In this document: in pieces, positions 48,001 through 57,899 of the stretch
Layout of the letters: each line of letters starts with the position of its first letter
Position numbering within the stretch: the stretch's first letter is position 1
From: Limnephilus marmoratus
Lineage: Eukaryota; Arthropoda; Insecta; Trichoptera; Limnephilidae
Length of the DNA stretch: 64,000 bases
NCBI GenBank assembly: GCA_917880885.1
Contig: OU862920.1
Coordinates: 40,955,019-41,019,018 of the forward strand
Direction of reading: 5' to 3'
Notes under the pieces: generated by a model
Told to the model about the DNA's origin: nothing
The model's database searches: none
The model's input: only the letters and a program-made list of their open reading frames with translations
Program-made: the position numbers and the translations under genes

Positions 48001-51000
48001 AAGTTTTTTTTTCCTGTCCCTTGAAAAACTTCCTAAGAGAGTTTCACTGTATTTATTTTCAATTTTTCATTAACGCCTTTTATTTTGATATCTGTGCTTT
48101 ATTTGATAAATTTAAGTAAATTTCTAGTACCTGTATTAATTCTTTGCACATCCGTCGGCTTAAGTATTATAAAAATGCCCTTCTAAAATTCTGCAACTTG
48201 TTCAGAAAAGCCAAAAAGTATGAAAAATTTTGTGATTCACAAAGTAAAACATTTTTCTCTGCATGTTTTCAGTTTCAAAATTTTTTAAAGTACATTATTT
48301 TCTTTTATCACTTTTGGACCAGTGGCGTAGAGTTGCATAATAATATTAAGCCAAAGATGTTTGGTTGATGAGATGAATGGAACAAAATAATCTTATCAAT
48401 AATAATTTTATCAATCAGTAAAATGTCCTTTCGACCAGCCATTGTTTTAACAGCATAATTTCACCCATCTCATCATTTTAGGTTACTTTATTATCCACAT
48501 TTTTTGTTTATATGTATTGATATTTTAGTGCTGGTTGTAATTTATTTAAAAAATTGAGTGCTTTTATTTTTATTAAATCATATTCTAATGCTCTGCTTTA
48601 ACCATTACTCATTAATAAAAATCTTACTTCTGACAAAAGAGCCTCCTTGGAAACCTCAGAAACTCACTCTTTTCAGTTATTCTGTATTTTATTACCATTT
48701 TTATACTAGATATTCATTATTTTTAAAGGTATATGAAAAGTGGCAAGAAAAAGAAGAAATAGACTTTTGGGATGTTCCTGAAGTCTATCAATTCTGGAAA
48801 GAAGAAGTAGTTGACTCCAGAGGAAAAATACGAATGGAATCCGTATACGTACACTACGCTTATGAAGCGTATTATCAACAATTTTTTAATCCCACACCTC
48901 GAGGCGATGATGATAAGAAAGATGTATCTTTCTTGATTGAGTTTGAACCGGTCAATCTGCAAAAGCTGTCTAACAAATCATCGGTAAGAAATCATTTGGT
49001 CTTCAAAATTGAATTTTGAACCGTTGACCATTGTTTACCAAGTTAAAATCTTGACAAACAGATATGATTTTTTTAAACGTCACTTTTAATACTTGATGTT
49101 CCAAATGCTATTCTAGATTAATGCATTACCTAGAATAGAGGATGTTAAATTAATAACAATTAATTTACTGTTACTTCAATGTTTGTGCGATAATTCAAAT
49201 TGATGCAACAAGTTGACAAATAATCACACAGCATCCCCAAAGATGACATAGGCCCTGATGGAAATTATTTTCCTCAGGGCCTCCTGTGTGGAGCTCGTAT
49301 AAAAAATAAAAAAATAATAATATGTAGGACAAAAACGTTCACAAGGAAGATAATTTCATGTCACAGCCTGAACAAGGTTCGATAAGAAGGGTGATTCTGT
49401 ATATTTTGGGTCAGCCTACCACGTGTTAAATCGACCATATATGACACATTAAGTTACTTAAATGCGGTAACATATTAAAAAACCATTAGTAAGTAAGCGG
49501 CTTTAAAAACATTTTCTATGTTCGCTTTTAAATTTTAATATTTTTAATTTCTTAAAACTTATTGAGTCGTAAAACTGATTTCTAAAACAGTATTTTTATT
49601 TTAAAACACGGGTAAAGTTGCCAAATAATGCAATTAAAAAAATGGTAAATATTCGGAACAAACGTCAACGGTTATGTAACGGGATTGTGTATGTTATCTT
49701 TACTTTAAAAAACAGCCTACGTTTTTGAATGGTTTGTCTGGCAAAGCAGGGTTTGTGTAGCGGGCTTGTGTATATTATCTTAATTTTAAAAGTTTTATCA
49801 AAAAAAGTGCATATTAACCGTTGACGTTTGTTCCGAACTGCAAACAGAGTGATTTGACAGTGTGAAAGCAAATTTTCAATTTACGTAAATAAAATTAAAA
49901 ATGTAAAATTTTCAACCTCCCCCAATGCAAATAGTTGTCTTTTATGGTAATTAAGAAGAATCTAAAAGTTTTATCAAAAAAAGTGCGTATTAACCGTTGA
50001 CGTTTGTTCCGAACAATTACCAAAAAAACAAAACACTTTATTTCAATTTAATTACTACATACTGGAAACATTATTTAGGTTGAGGAGATGGAAAAACATA
50101 TACAAATAGGCGTTCCTTGTTGTAATTAAGTTGAAACCAAGTGTTATTTTTAAAAATTTTGCATGACTTGAATTCAGCAACTTTACAAAAATTAAAAGTC
50201 AACAAGCAAACATGAATTTATGTATGTAGATACGTTATGGAAAATCAAAGAAATTTGACAGCGCTTATATTATTACACACGACGGATGCCTTCCGGCCTC
50301 CGATACTAACCTATTGTAACGCAAACTTTTGAGATATGGAATACCGATTTTGCCTTTTTGTTTTAATTGTCCGGTAACGCTGACCTAACAAAAAAATATA
50401 CAGAATCACTCTTGAGGTCCAAGAATTTTGCCTTATTAATATTTTTTTTTGGCGATTGACGAAAAATTCATCCACTTGATTCGGAAAGTAAATTGTAATG
50501 ACACATCACCTGCTTTATGCAAGCTTAATATCTGTCATGGCTAACAGCAACTCTTGAAACGTTAATATGTATGTCATGAAAAAATCAATTCATCGGTGTA
50601 CTGGTAAGTAAGTATGTTCGTGCCATTTGTTTGATCCATTTAATTGGCTATAATTCAATATATTCCATTTTGTGCATACAAATAACTTTGTAATGAAACA
50701 TCATGATACACAAAAACTTTGAGTACATAATTGTTTTAAATATCACCCATGTAATATGCCAACTTGTCTTCAACAGGGTAAATATTACAATTATGTTGCC
50801 CTAAAGCTTGTTACATATGTGGAATATAATATGTGGACGTGGCCTATCTCACGATATTGCTCGCCATATCACCAATCTCGCACAGTCGTCATACAGATGG
50901 GTAATATAATGCATATATGTGACGGTTTTGTAGTATTGGTTGGCCGACCTATTATATCCCATGGGTGTTATAACAAGTTACAAAGATAATAACCTTTAGA

Positions 51001-51239
51001 TTAACTGAAAAATTTAACTATTGTTGTTTTGATCTAACGTATTTTTAATAAATTTTCAGGGTATTGAACAACTGAAAAAAGAAGAGGCCAAGTGGCAGCG
51101 CCAATCTCATTGGAAGAGCATCCAGTCCGTGTTTGGGCGCTTCTCCATCGGATGGTTCTCTCCCTTCACCAAGCCCGCTATTCCACTGTACACATTCGAC
51201 TTCCCCGGAATGGCGTACGATAACCTTCAAAATGTCTAG
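35993..51239 (+). CDS. ZDHHC3: DHHC palmitoyltransferase, ZDHHC3/ZDHHC7 type
   Basis: Exons 35993-36073, 37300-37491, 41397-41618, 47475-47687 and 51060-51239 are all in phase 0 and give 295 residues; the extra exon 48729-48983 would make 380. The first ATG in frame after the acceptor at 35932 is 35993. There are four membrane segments: [34 protein letters not shown]; the exon 3/4 junction [19 protein letters not shown]; and [20 protein letters not shown]. The cysteine-rich domain ([33 protein letters not shown]) lies between the second and third, with catalytic DHHC at residues 143-146. TDET at the end of exon 4 is the TTxE-like motif, followed by GIEQLKKEE, typical of ZDHHC3/7 (GODZ/SERZ). 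These enzymes S-acylate many proteins at the Golgi. AATAAA is at 51370. All catalytic and zinc-binding residues are present. Confidence 0.95.
36682..37254. mobile_element. Foldback element, 573 bp, in ZDHHC intron 1
   Basis: Flanked by TAATTTTT and TAATTTTA (36674-36681, 37255-37262; seven of eight bases match). Arms of about 200 bp with GGGAGGAATGCAGATCCCGC, CTCGGCAAAATTGAGGGAGA and AATTTCACTTCGCGAACTGA are inverted on the right. It is in the same family as 31938-32675 but has a different centre, which is shared with the 19493-20645 element. It ends only 45 bp before exon 2. Confidence 0.88.
37300..37491 (+). CDS. ZDHHC3: ZDHHC exon 2
   Basis: 64 codons covering the first two membrane segments, ending [10 protein letters not shown], the conserved run into the next exon's GSVPKGTAT (GAVPKGNAT in vertebrates). 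Acceptor TTTGTTTACAG, donor GTAAGT. Confidence 0.93.
37657..38203. mobile_element. piggyBac-type MITE, copy lacking its left end (ZDHHC intron 2)
   Basis: Nearly identical to 46326-46871 from AAACTGTTTTAGACAGGTTA to TTGCGGAGGGGTTAA, but the first roughly 130 bp including the left terminus are absent. The right end keeps GAGGGG/TTAA. Confidence 0.82.
38204..38589. other. AT-rich intron sequence, nothing recognised
   Basis: Part of ZDHHC intron 2 between a MITE and a dispersed module; no coding frame or structured repeat seen. Confidence 0.35.
38590..38765 (+). repeat. AACTTCTTTAGCAC module, copy
   Basis: Shares AAAACTTCTTTAGCAC, TTTGAAACTCGATGAAACGA, GCCTGCGAGAGAATGAGATA and TTTGTGCGGTGCTTC with the centre of the element at 15868-16423. 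It abuts the truncated end of the mariner element. Confidence 0.75.
38778..39972 (-). pseudogene. Mariner transposase pseudogene with one terminus
   Basis: On the minus strand the frame starts at 39801 ([20 protein letters not shown]) with a helix-turn-helix region. It is broken near 39550 by an indel in an A-run, then continues with [20 protein letters not shown], the first catalytic Asp in [25 protein letters not shown], and the second in [11 protein letters not shown]. The third region reads [12 protein letters not shown], shorter by about four residues than the family's SPDLAPSDY form, so the third catalytic Asp of the D,D34D triad appears deleted. A TGA then precedes [16 protein letters not shown]. 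The right end has a terminus with GGCGTATCCAGGAAGTAAGT (inverse strand) at about 39941-39972. The left terminus is missing. The element cannot move on its own. Confidence 0.92.
40021..40115 (-). pseudogene. LINE 3' end with conserved-loop hairpin
   Basis: Arms 40065-40077 and 40097-40109 pair over 13 positions, with one G-U type mismatch, around a 19-nt loop. The loop ACTAGGGCATTCCTGTATC nearly matches that at 32802-32820, while the stem sequence is different. A (TAAA)n-like tail (TATTTATTTATT on plus) lies alongside. Confidence 0.7.
40116..41396. other. ZDHHC intron 2, 3' part
   Basis: It contains a 45-bp end fragment (40455-40500, CACTTGCATGGATTTCAT) of the element type at 22525-23335, and a locally GC-richer patch at 40910-41130. 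No exon is seen besides the intron end. Confidence 0.35.
41397..41618 (+). CDS. ZDHHC3: ZDHHC exon 3 (cysteine-rich DHHC domain)
   Basis: 74 codons with the full zinc-binding cysteine/histidine set and the DHHC motif. The exon is clearly richer in GC than its introns, the mark of a conserved coding exon. Confidence 0.97.
41776..42660 (-). mobile_element. Solo-LTR-like block in ZDHHC intron 3, antisense
   Basis: A GC-richer block reads on the minus strand like an insect LTR. A TATATAAGC box (42426-42434) is followed about 30 nt later by CAGTCAGTCAGTATTCATTC as a possible initiator. About 570 nt further is AATAAA (41851-41856), and the block ends in CCCTCACA near 41776. I find no gag or pol beside it. 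The upstream limit is uncertain, around 42600-42680. ORFs inside on both strands are low-value. Confidence 0.5.
42780..42880 (-). repeat. Diverged LINE 3' hairpin remnant
   Basis: CCTCACTAGGACTATGAAGC and CCTGTATTGAA keep the loop wording of the 32.8 and 40.1 kb hairpins; the stem is weak. A TATTTATTTATA tail lies about 50 nt away. Confidence 0.45.
42881..43330. other. AT-rich intron sequence, nothing recognised
   Basis: Part of ZDHHC intron 3 without coding frames or clear repeats. Confidence 0.35.
43661..44250. mobile_element. hAT-like element nested in the Harbinger-like element
   Basis: CATGGGCAACTGCCTGCCCG at the left and AAGGTTGCCCATG at the right are inverted ends of the general type seen in hAT MITEs. 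No 8-bp duplication is clear, so the limits are approximate. Confidence 0.45.
44535..45255 (-). pseudogene. LINE reverse transcriptase fragment C
   Basis: On the minus strand it starts with a degenerate [15 protein letters not shown] stretch and continues through [20 protein letters not shown] and [16 protein letters not shown]. It then has the GHVER-type tail region and ends in GGTTAGTTAGTTAATTC near 44535-44550. Same family and truncation style as fragments A and B. Confidence 0.78.
45640..46070 (-). pseudogene. LINE 3' UTR pieces: hairpin and (TAA)n tail
   Basis: The hairpin 45643-45655/45674-45686 (11 of 13 pairs) holds an 18-nt loop ACTAGGGGTTCCTGTGCT of the conserved-loop family. At 45832-45857 is a TAA microsatellite. 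On the minus strand the sequence before it ends TTCATTGAATAAAG, the usual way CR1-like LINEs end. Confidence 0.6.
46193..46867. mobile_element. piggyBac-type MITE, 675 bp, TTAA flanks (ZDHHC intron 3)
   Basis: TTAA stands on both sides (46189-46192, 46868-46871) with ends CCCCTCAGAAAA and, inverse, CCCCTCCGCAAC. Exact TTAA duplication and CCC-starting ends are the mark of piggyBac. No transposase. The 37657-38203 copy covers all but its left 130 bp. Confidence 0.85.
47040..47110 (-). repeat. Very diverged LINE 3' hairpin
   Basis: CCTCACTGGGTGCTTTGCTC with a following GATGCCCTCATT keeps the layout of the conserved-loop hairpins (left arm 47059-47071, right arm 47093-47105, nine of 13 pairs). 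A T-run lies upstream, which is an A-tail on the minus strand. Confidence 0.4.
47475..47687 (+). CDS. ZDHHC3: ZDHHC exon 4
   Basis: 71 codons with most of the third and all of the fourth membrane segment and the luminal [13 protein letters not shown] loop, ending TDET before GTAAGT. Confidence 0.95.
47893..48049. mobile_element. MITE of the CAGTGAAACCCTCTTAAG family, copy 2
   Basis: CAGTGAAACCCTCTTAAGAA and TTCCTAAGAGAGTTTCACTG are inverted ends; CTTAAGAAGTTT recurs inside. 157 bp, in ZDHHC intron 4, about 200 bp after exon 4. Confidence 0.85.
48729..48983 (+). CDS. ZDHHC3: Candidate 85-codon cassette exon of the ZDHHC gene
   Basis: The frame is open for 85 codons between a TTTTTAAAG acceptor and a GTAAGAAA donor. 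It is phase 0 at both ends, exactly what is needed to sit between exon 4 (TDET) and the last exon (GIEQL). The peptide is protein-like, rich in acidic and aromatic residues ([48 protein letters not shown]). It has no counterpart in ZDHHC3/7 proteins I know. It may be an alternative insert in the cytosolic C-terminus, an exon of another gene on this strand, or a captured transposon exon. Confidence 0.5.
49215..49320 (+). repeat. LINE 3' terminal hairpin, plus orientation
   Basis: CACACAG (49225-49231) pairs with CTGTGTG (49284-49290), with an inner AGGCCCTGATGGAAA/TTTTCCTCAGGGCCT helix, followed by an AT-rich tail of AAAAAATAAAAAAATAATAA. Same family as 21509-21567 and 61098-61150. Confidence 0.65.
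49389..50412. mobile_element. TIR element with GGTGATTCTGTATATTTT ends
   Basis: The left GGGTGATTCTGTATATTTTG...GGTCAGC and right GCTGACC...ATATACAGAATCACTC are inverted. The interior carries CCGTTGACGTTTGTTCCGAA twice in direct orientation and once inverted, and the module ACAGCCTACGTTTTTGAATG shared with the centre of 31938-32675. It lies in the last ZDHHC intron, so it may interfere with cassette splicing. Confidence 0.7.
51060..51239 (+). CDS. ZDHHC3: ZDHHC terminal exon
   Basis: 59 codons plus [18 protein letters not shown], then [17 protein letters not shown], ending NLQNV. The final valine and the FG..FS.GW.SPF run match the C-terminal pattern of ZDHHC3/7. Confidence 0.95.
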   Translation, partial: GIEQLKKEEAKWQRQSHWKSIQSVFGRFSIGWFSPFTKPAIPLYTFDFPGMAYDNLQNV

Positions 51240-51369
51240 ATTTCCCACATAAGATTAACTCTTATTGGAATATGTGCAACCGTACTTGGTATTTTCCCCT
51301 CAGACTGCTACATATTTGTATGTATCGATTATTTTTATTTTCTTCTTAAGTCTTACGGGGCTTCGTTTC

Positions 51370-51375
51370 AATAAA
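51370..51375 (+). terminator. ZDHHC3: AATAAA polyadenylation signal of ZDHHC
   Basis: The first canonical signal, 131 nt after the stop. Further AATAAA-like hexamers occur later, so a longer 3' UTR is possible. Confidence 0.55.
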
Positions 51376-54300
51376 GCTAGCTAATAGTTTGACTTAAGCC
51401 ACTTCTGCAGTCTGACGGTTAAATACGATATTCTATTATTTTGGGCCACATATACCTATGAAGGGAGGTAGATTGTGTTATTAGTTGGCTGAGACTGGTT
51501 AATTTAAGACTTAACTTTTAGTGTTTACAACATGTTAACTCTTTAGAGTATAAATTAATATTTATTATATTCCTCGTATAATGTACAGATTTATCGACAG
51601 CTGCGTTGGATTAGGACAGAAATCCATTTGGGTTTTGTTAATTTATTTATTCACGATAAATTCTTAGATTATTTTAGGCGCTATTTTTTTTATCTGTATG
51701 TAAATATTACATCATCAAAACATATTTTATTGCATTATGTGTGTCTGTTTTGCAAACTCTGCAGAGTAATTTGGTATTTATTATGTGCATTCAATACACT
51801 ATTTTATTTTGTTCCATAATTTTTTTATTGTATGTAAATGTCTATAATATCTGCGTTAATACATTTTAAATGCTTGCGTGTTATTATGTACACAGTGGGC
51901 AAATTTATTCAACTTGTAGATATGTTTTTAATATTTATTTTGTTGCATTCTTGCATTATTTATAACACTGTTTTTATTATTTTTTTATTGCATTTTAAAT
52001 TTTAAATTATTTTATCTAGATGTCAGTAAAGAGATCCCTCAGCTAAGAAATCGACGGTCCCAAAGAACAATGTCGGATGTGAGATTTTTGTAGTTTTGCA
52101 ATAGAGCATGTGCATTTTTACTATTTTTGAGATCAGGAAAAACACTATTGCTTCGATATTTGGCATTTCATACAGTCTTTTAAATCGACAAAATAAGCCA
52201 ATAAATAATCCTACTGAACGATATTCAATTATTAGCAGATCCGACATTGTTTTTCGGGACTATCGAAATAATCTCATTATCCATTTTTATGATTATGTAT
52301 TGTTCGAAATAAGATCATCACTTTTTAGTTTAATGTGCGGTTAGTTACGACCTTTATTCCCGTCTTTTCGATCGATCTGAATCTCCGATCAGCTAAGTGA
52401 TTTATTTAGTTACACTCGACACGCCTGTTGATCGGAGAGTTGTGTTCGGAAGAGTATATTTTGTTGAGCCAAAATTTTGGCTAATCAGATGATTAGTAAG
52501 ATAGTTTGGCTCGTTGTGAGTTCAGCTTTAGCTACATACATTTAGTTGAGGGTGTCTTTAAAATAGTATTTATCCTTGGCCGCTATGATATTTTTTGGTT
52601 GTAATCTTCTGATAAAGCAGCTATTTATTATTTTTAAATATCTGACTTTTCAAATAAATCGGCTTTTAGATAAGGACACATTGGTCAAGAAATACGTAAC
52701 CTAAAAATAAACATCAAATCAACGGATGCACCACATATGTAATAAACAAACATCACACGCATTGAAAGTTGTGTCTATTACCAAATTTACATCGCGTACG
52801 TGGAATAAGAGGGTGAACGTTAATAATTGGCATTGGAACACATAGCAAATGTTGCGTGCGAAGGTCTAGTATGTCCTTAACTTTATCGTTTTCCGCATCT
52901 TACAAAGAGATATGGTTTTAAATTAATGTAATTTTATTTGCCCACTGTGTATTTGTACTTAATGTCAATCCCAAGGATTTTTTTTTTTTTTTTATTAATA
53001 ATGCCGACAGCTCTTACCAGCGATGGAGGCAATCGCAGTACCAATAATACTAACGAGTCATTTTGAAAAAACATAATATTATATGGACTGCATTTAATTT
53101 GATCAAATTTTTAATTAATTCACACATTATCAATGCGGATGTACTGCTCGGGAAATATTAAAAATCCCTGCACATTGTTCCGTACTTTCTTACTTATTTT
53201 TCAAACATCAGCAACAAATAAATAAAAGCGATCTCAAGACTTATTTATTTTCCGTTTATATTTAAATTTTATCCTTTATCAGTATTCAATTAAGAATTAA
53301 AATAATGCTTGTTATTTTTAAGTTGATGTTAAATTTTATTTTTCTTTTGTAACGTGAAGTAATAGATGAACAAACTGCTTTTTAATTTATTTTTAATTTA
53401 ATTTAATTATGTTATGTAAGTACATACTTTTCTACGCATTTTGTTATTAAAATAGTACCTACAATCAAATATGTTAAAGAATTTTATAGAGTATATTGAT
53501 ATCATAAAGTAATATTTTAATTGAATTATATTATACATATAATTATTTATGATACAATAATATAATTATTTATGATGTATCCTATTTAATTTTAATATTA
53601 TTTTTAAGTACATTAATTTTCATTACATATTCAATATTGTAATTTGAAGTACTTTTAAAAATTGTATAAAATTTTTAAATTTTCTATTGAACTCACTTCA
53701 ATACAAAGAATTCTATATAATATTTTATTATTTTGTTTATGAATTGCATCTTCACTGTCATTTCATTGAATATCAAGTTTTTATGCTACTTTTCAATAAA
53801 ACAAATAATTTCTACATATTATAGTAAATGTGAAAGAATATTGTTTTTTAGAAAAAAACTTTTCAGTGATGAATTAATTCTATGTGTATGTATATGTAAG
53901 TAAATGTGTAAAAATGTACGTAGGTAAGAATTACATCAAAGCTTTTAAATACCATTAATTCTGTAAGTTCAATATTTTCATTTTAGATGTTACCTCAACT
54001 GCTGTTGATGTTTTGTTTTCAAGAAAATGTGTATATATGTAGTTCCACCACCAAGAGATTGCCTGCGGTGAAATAAGAACCACATTTAAAAATTTGTAAT
54101 ATTTTTAACACTGAATAAACCGTACTTTCTGATTTCACTGCTGAAGATCCTCTCAGTGGCCCATTTATATTAAATGATCCTTGTGGGTAAAATGTATTGC
54201 ATGTGCATGCTAAGAAGAATTTAAATTCATAAAAATCTAGTCAGAAATGATTCCATGACAGTTGATCTCCCTACAGTTTGCCCCCTGGCTTGCTGATATA

Positions 54301-54715
54301 CAATATGCAGTCGGTTTAGGGAAAATGCGGTATACCTGCTTACCCAAAATATACCCAAAGTTAAAGAAGGTGTGCAGAGAGGATGTGTACCGCTGAATAA
54401 AATAGTGTAAAACATATTTTAATTCAAATACATCAAATATACAACTACTTATCTATGTACTGTATATACCAGCATGTAAGTATAAAAATCATCACTGTAA
54501 ATAAATTCATTTGATTTGAAGTGGGAGGGGGGGCGGGAAACTGCCTGGGGATCAACTGTCGGGTCACCGTCAGAAGTATACAACAACTTCCCTCAAGTAA
54601 ACGGGCTAACTGTGATTTCTGATCATTTAATATAATCTTATTCAATTTTGATCACTCATTACAATTTTTCTTTTAACATATATATGTATATGGATTTTTT
54701 TTAATTCGTGTTTAT
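51376..54715. other. Very AT-rich region downstream of ZDHHC
   Basis: No gene is seen. It may include extended 3' UTR. Several open frames of 60-80 codons (for example 52108-52344) have no recognisable content. At 53525-53590 an ATAATTATTTATGATA phrase is repeated in direct and inverted order. Confidence 0.35.
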
Positions 54716-54800
54716 TGTATTACAGTGAAACCCTTTTAAGAAGTTTTCCAAGGGACCGGAAAAAACAAACTTCTTATGCATGAAAACTTTATATGTAGGA
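54716..54800. mobile_element. Single end of the CAGTGAAACC MITE family
   Basis: TACAGTGAAACCCTTTTAAG and AAACTTCTTATGCATGAAAA match the left part of the copies at 15105 and 47893; the right end is absent. Confidence 0.6.
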
Positions 54801-57320
54801 AAACTTTCTGCCCCCCCGTTATTCGTGTCATATACAAATAGATAATATTAGTTGCGCCCGATGTGGCGGTGATTTTGTCGATGGATTATCAAATGAGAAG
54901 CCAGTTTTTTTTTGTTACAGTGTTTAAACTTTAAACCAATATGCATTTACTTTTATTTTTCTCTGTGAGAAAAAATCTCCCAAGTATTATCACGAGTAAT
55001 TCTCATTGGGGTTTAAGTTTAACAAACTGATGAAGAGGGGTAATTAGTCTGGTCCTTTAAATAGTTTTGTGGGGGTGATAGGGGACCCCCACGGTCCATC
55101 TGGAAGGCAGCTGGCCTACATCTGAAAGTACATGAACACTTATATTTATTTATTAACATTATATTATTATTATGTATTCATGCGCGTTGATGTTTTTAAT
55201 AATAATACTTAGTAGAAATTATAACTGTACATATATAATATATTTTAAATCTTAGATAGTTGAAGATAGTTAATACTATAAATATGTAATAATAATTTGT
55301 AATTAAAACCGTGGCATTCTTTTCCATAATACAAAATACTTTTTGCATATCAGAATAATTCCGTTGGTAAAAATCCATGTCATTATCAGATCTTCCTCTC
55401 CATAACCTTTGAATTACCAAAGGGATAATTGATTTTTGTTTTTAAATCGACTCATCCTTTAGAGTCCTACATCGTAAAAATCTTTTACTTTACAAAGGAG
55501 CAACTTATAACTTTGCTTTTAATTATTTTTAAAAAATTACTCCTATTTTAATAAATTGGAACACTATTTGTAAATATTGATTTTGAGTAACCAAATATTA
55601 AAAAAAACTGCTGATTCGTTAGTTCATATAGGTATATTGTAAATGTTTTCATGAAAATTCTAATTAATACATCACATCCTCATACTGTCTCCCTTGCCGC
55701 ATTCGTATGCAAATATTAGATCTATTTCTTTTGTTTGCGGCGCGACAGGTTTGGTTAGACTATAAAAAATTCCACACAGAAGCTTCATGCGATCCTGCTT
55801 TCACTTAATTTAGTATTTATATAATTAAAAAGACAATAATGTAAAGGTCAAACGATTGATACACTTGCTCCAGTCCTTTTTTAAATTATTGCCCAACAAA
55901 GCGCCTTTATGCGAACCGAACAAATTTGATGTGTTAGAGTTGTTGATTAAGGTGACCCAAACACTTTTGTTCATAAATAACATTAAATGTGTGCGGAGGA
56001 AATAGTCAACAGAATTCCATCTAAATTTTAAATGCATTATTTTATTTTTTGTTATAAATTGTGGCCTGCTTTAATGATACTCTTCACTTCCCTTACTTCC
56101 GAAGCATTAATTTAGACCAAAAAATTCTTTACATCATCAAATATAATATGATATGAACAATATTGTGTGTGAATGATACTATGTAATGACAAAAGCCGTT
56201 TTACTCTCGCAGTTGATTTTTTTTGGTGTTTTTTTTTAAATATGAAAATATTATCTCTGAAAAGACCCTGGTTTATATATATGTATATGTATACATAAGA
56301 TCCAAATTATTTAGATTTACTACATAAAAAATATTTTTCTGTACGGTATAAAATTCCAAAGTAAGATATTGCTAGGTAGGTATATTTAAAAGAATCTTCA
56401 ATAATTGACTAATGAAGTGTCAACGGGAGAAAGATGGCTTTCCGGTAAGATCGAAATGTTTTGAATGTATGAAACTTATATTCTAATAATACAATGTACA
56501 AATAAAGCTTGCTCCACACAAGGGATATCACATATAATATTTGTAGGCGGGGCTGAACGATCCCGTACAACCATCACATATATATTATATTACGCATCTG
56601 TGATGACTGAGATGACATCGTTAGATAGGCCTCGCCCACATATTGTATTTCTCGTGTGTGTAACAAGCTGCAGTGAGTATTGTCGTTACAAGATGATGCT
56701 AAAATTCCAGTTTACATTATTGTGTTAATTTGATTCTAAATGTGTGTAAAAATATATGTGTATGTATTAATATAAAGTCATAATCTATTACGGTCATCAT
56801 TAGTCAAGTTTTTAGCTTCATTGAATGTATCTACTAAACATATTTAAAAAAAATCGTATCTTATATGTGATTATCGAGATGAAAACATTATTATATAACA
56901 TATTTTATTTTCTAGTTTAAATTGTGTTAATTAAATATTTTTCATAAATAAACGTGATACTAAAAATACCCTTTATTTTATTTCTTCTTCTTTGAGTAAG
57001 TTTTAATTTTTTTTTGGTTTGAAGAGTTTTAATTTTCAATCTACATTTGTTACTTTATATTTAAAATTTCTGCTACTTATATTTAAAATTTCGATAAATC
57101 CGTGTCATTCACTTGCAAACTTAAAACTAACTTAAAAAATTCTGTGCAAGTACAAAATGATTAGATTTAATTGGGTGGGGAGTGATTTTTGGAGAGGGGG
57201 AGAAAAGTGGGGGGAGTCGACATTACATGGAAACATTGTTAATAAGGGCGATTTGCATCTTATTAATCTTACTTAGTTTTTTTAAATTTTATATTAAGAA
57301 AAAAATCATTACACTGTTCG
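54801..57320. other. AT-rich region, nothing recognised
   Basis: No gene. A weak inverted pair GTAGGCGGGGCT/GGCCTCGCCCAC at about 56546-56640 may mark a tiny TIR remnant. Open frames here show no family features. Confidence 0.35.
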
Positions 57321-57335
57321 GGATTTCACAGTTGT

Positions 57336-57485
57336 GTACACTGCCATTACAAGCAAAAAGGCAGCCAGGAATTTGCAAAGGTCACATTCCGATGTACTTT
57401 TTATTAAAACACTTGAAAGTCTCGTATATCAGAAAGTGACCTTTTGCAAATTCCTAGCTGCCTTTTTGCTTATGATGGCAGTATA
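57336..57485. repeat. Foldback with arms of about 48 bp
   Basis: ACACTGCCATTACAAGCAAA, AAGGCAGCCAGGAATTTGCA and AAGGTCAC (57338-57383) are inverted at about 57436-57485 (GTGACCTTTTGCAAATTCCT, TGCTTATGATGGCAGT). Only about 52 bp separate the arms. Confidence 0.85.
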
Positions 57486-57687
57486 CATAACGCTGGAATG
57501 TTTGTTTCTTCTTACTTTTTGAATTTGTCTTTGTTGAAAGTCGTTTCTGTCACAACTGGCGTTTCTTACAAAATGCAGAGCAATGACAATATTAATTTTC
57601 AAAAATGCTCTTTTATTGAAGAGGCACAGCAGGTAGGTAAGCAGGTACTGGTTACCAGCTACCAATAAACATGTTTTTAATCTTACA

Positions 57688-57736
57688 CAACTGATAAACA
57701 ACTATTTATGGTTGGTAAACCGTTGTTTATCAGTTG
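57688..57736. repeat. 15-bp perfect hairpin
   Basis: CAACTGATAAACAAC (57688-57702) and its exact reverse complement (57722-57736), with a 19-nt loop. Confidence 0.85.
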
Positions 57737-57761
57737 CGTAAAATTTAAAACACATTTATTA

Positions 57762-57832
57762 GTAAGAGTGGTTAGAGCAGTCATCCGGAGAATGGAAAGT
57801 CTCAAGTTGAAATCTCGACATGGCAATAATGT
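57762..57832 (+). repeat. tRNA-like SINE head
   Basis: GAGTGGTTAGAGCAGTCATC resembles an A box and CAAGTTGAAATCTCGACAT a decayed B box (GTTCGAAATC type), at tRNA spacing. No cloverleaf closes, so a SINE head or tRNA pseudogene is more likely than a gene. Confidence 0.4.
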
Positions 57833-57899
57833 TTTTTCTCATTTCTTTTTAAGTGTGTTATGAATAGATAATTATTATTTCAGTTTACTATTCACTTCT

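Noticed and set aside
48558..48728. The 153-codon frame extending upstream of the candidate ZDHHC cassette
   Set aside because: Upstream of the acceptor at 48728 the frame is AT-rich and not protein-like; only the part from 48729 is credible.
55027..55060. CTGATGAAGAGGGG as a hammerhead core
   Set aside because: No GAA and no stem II at the required distance.
56465..56728. 87-codon frame as a gene
   Set aside because: No splice context, no recognisable motif, and low-complexity AT-rich surroundings.
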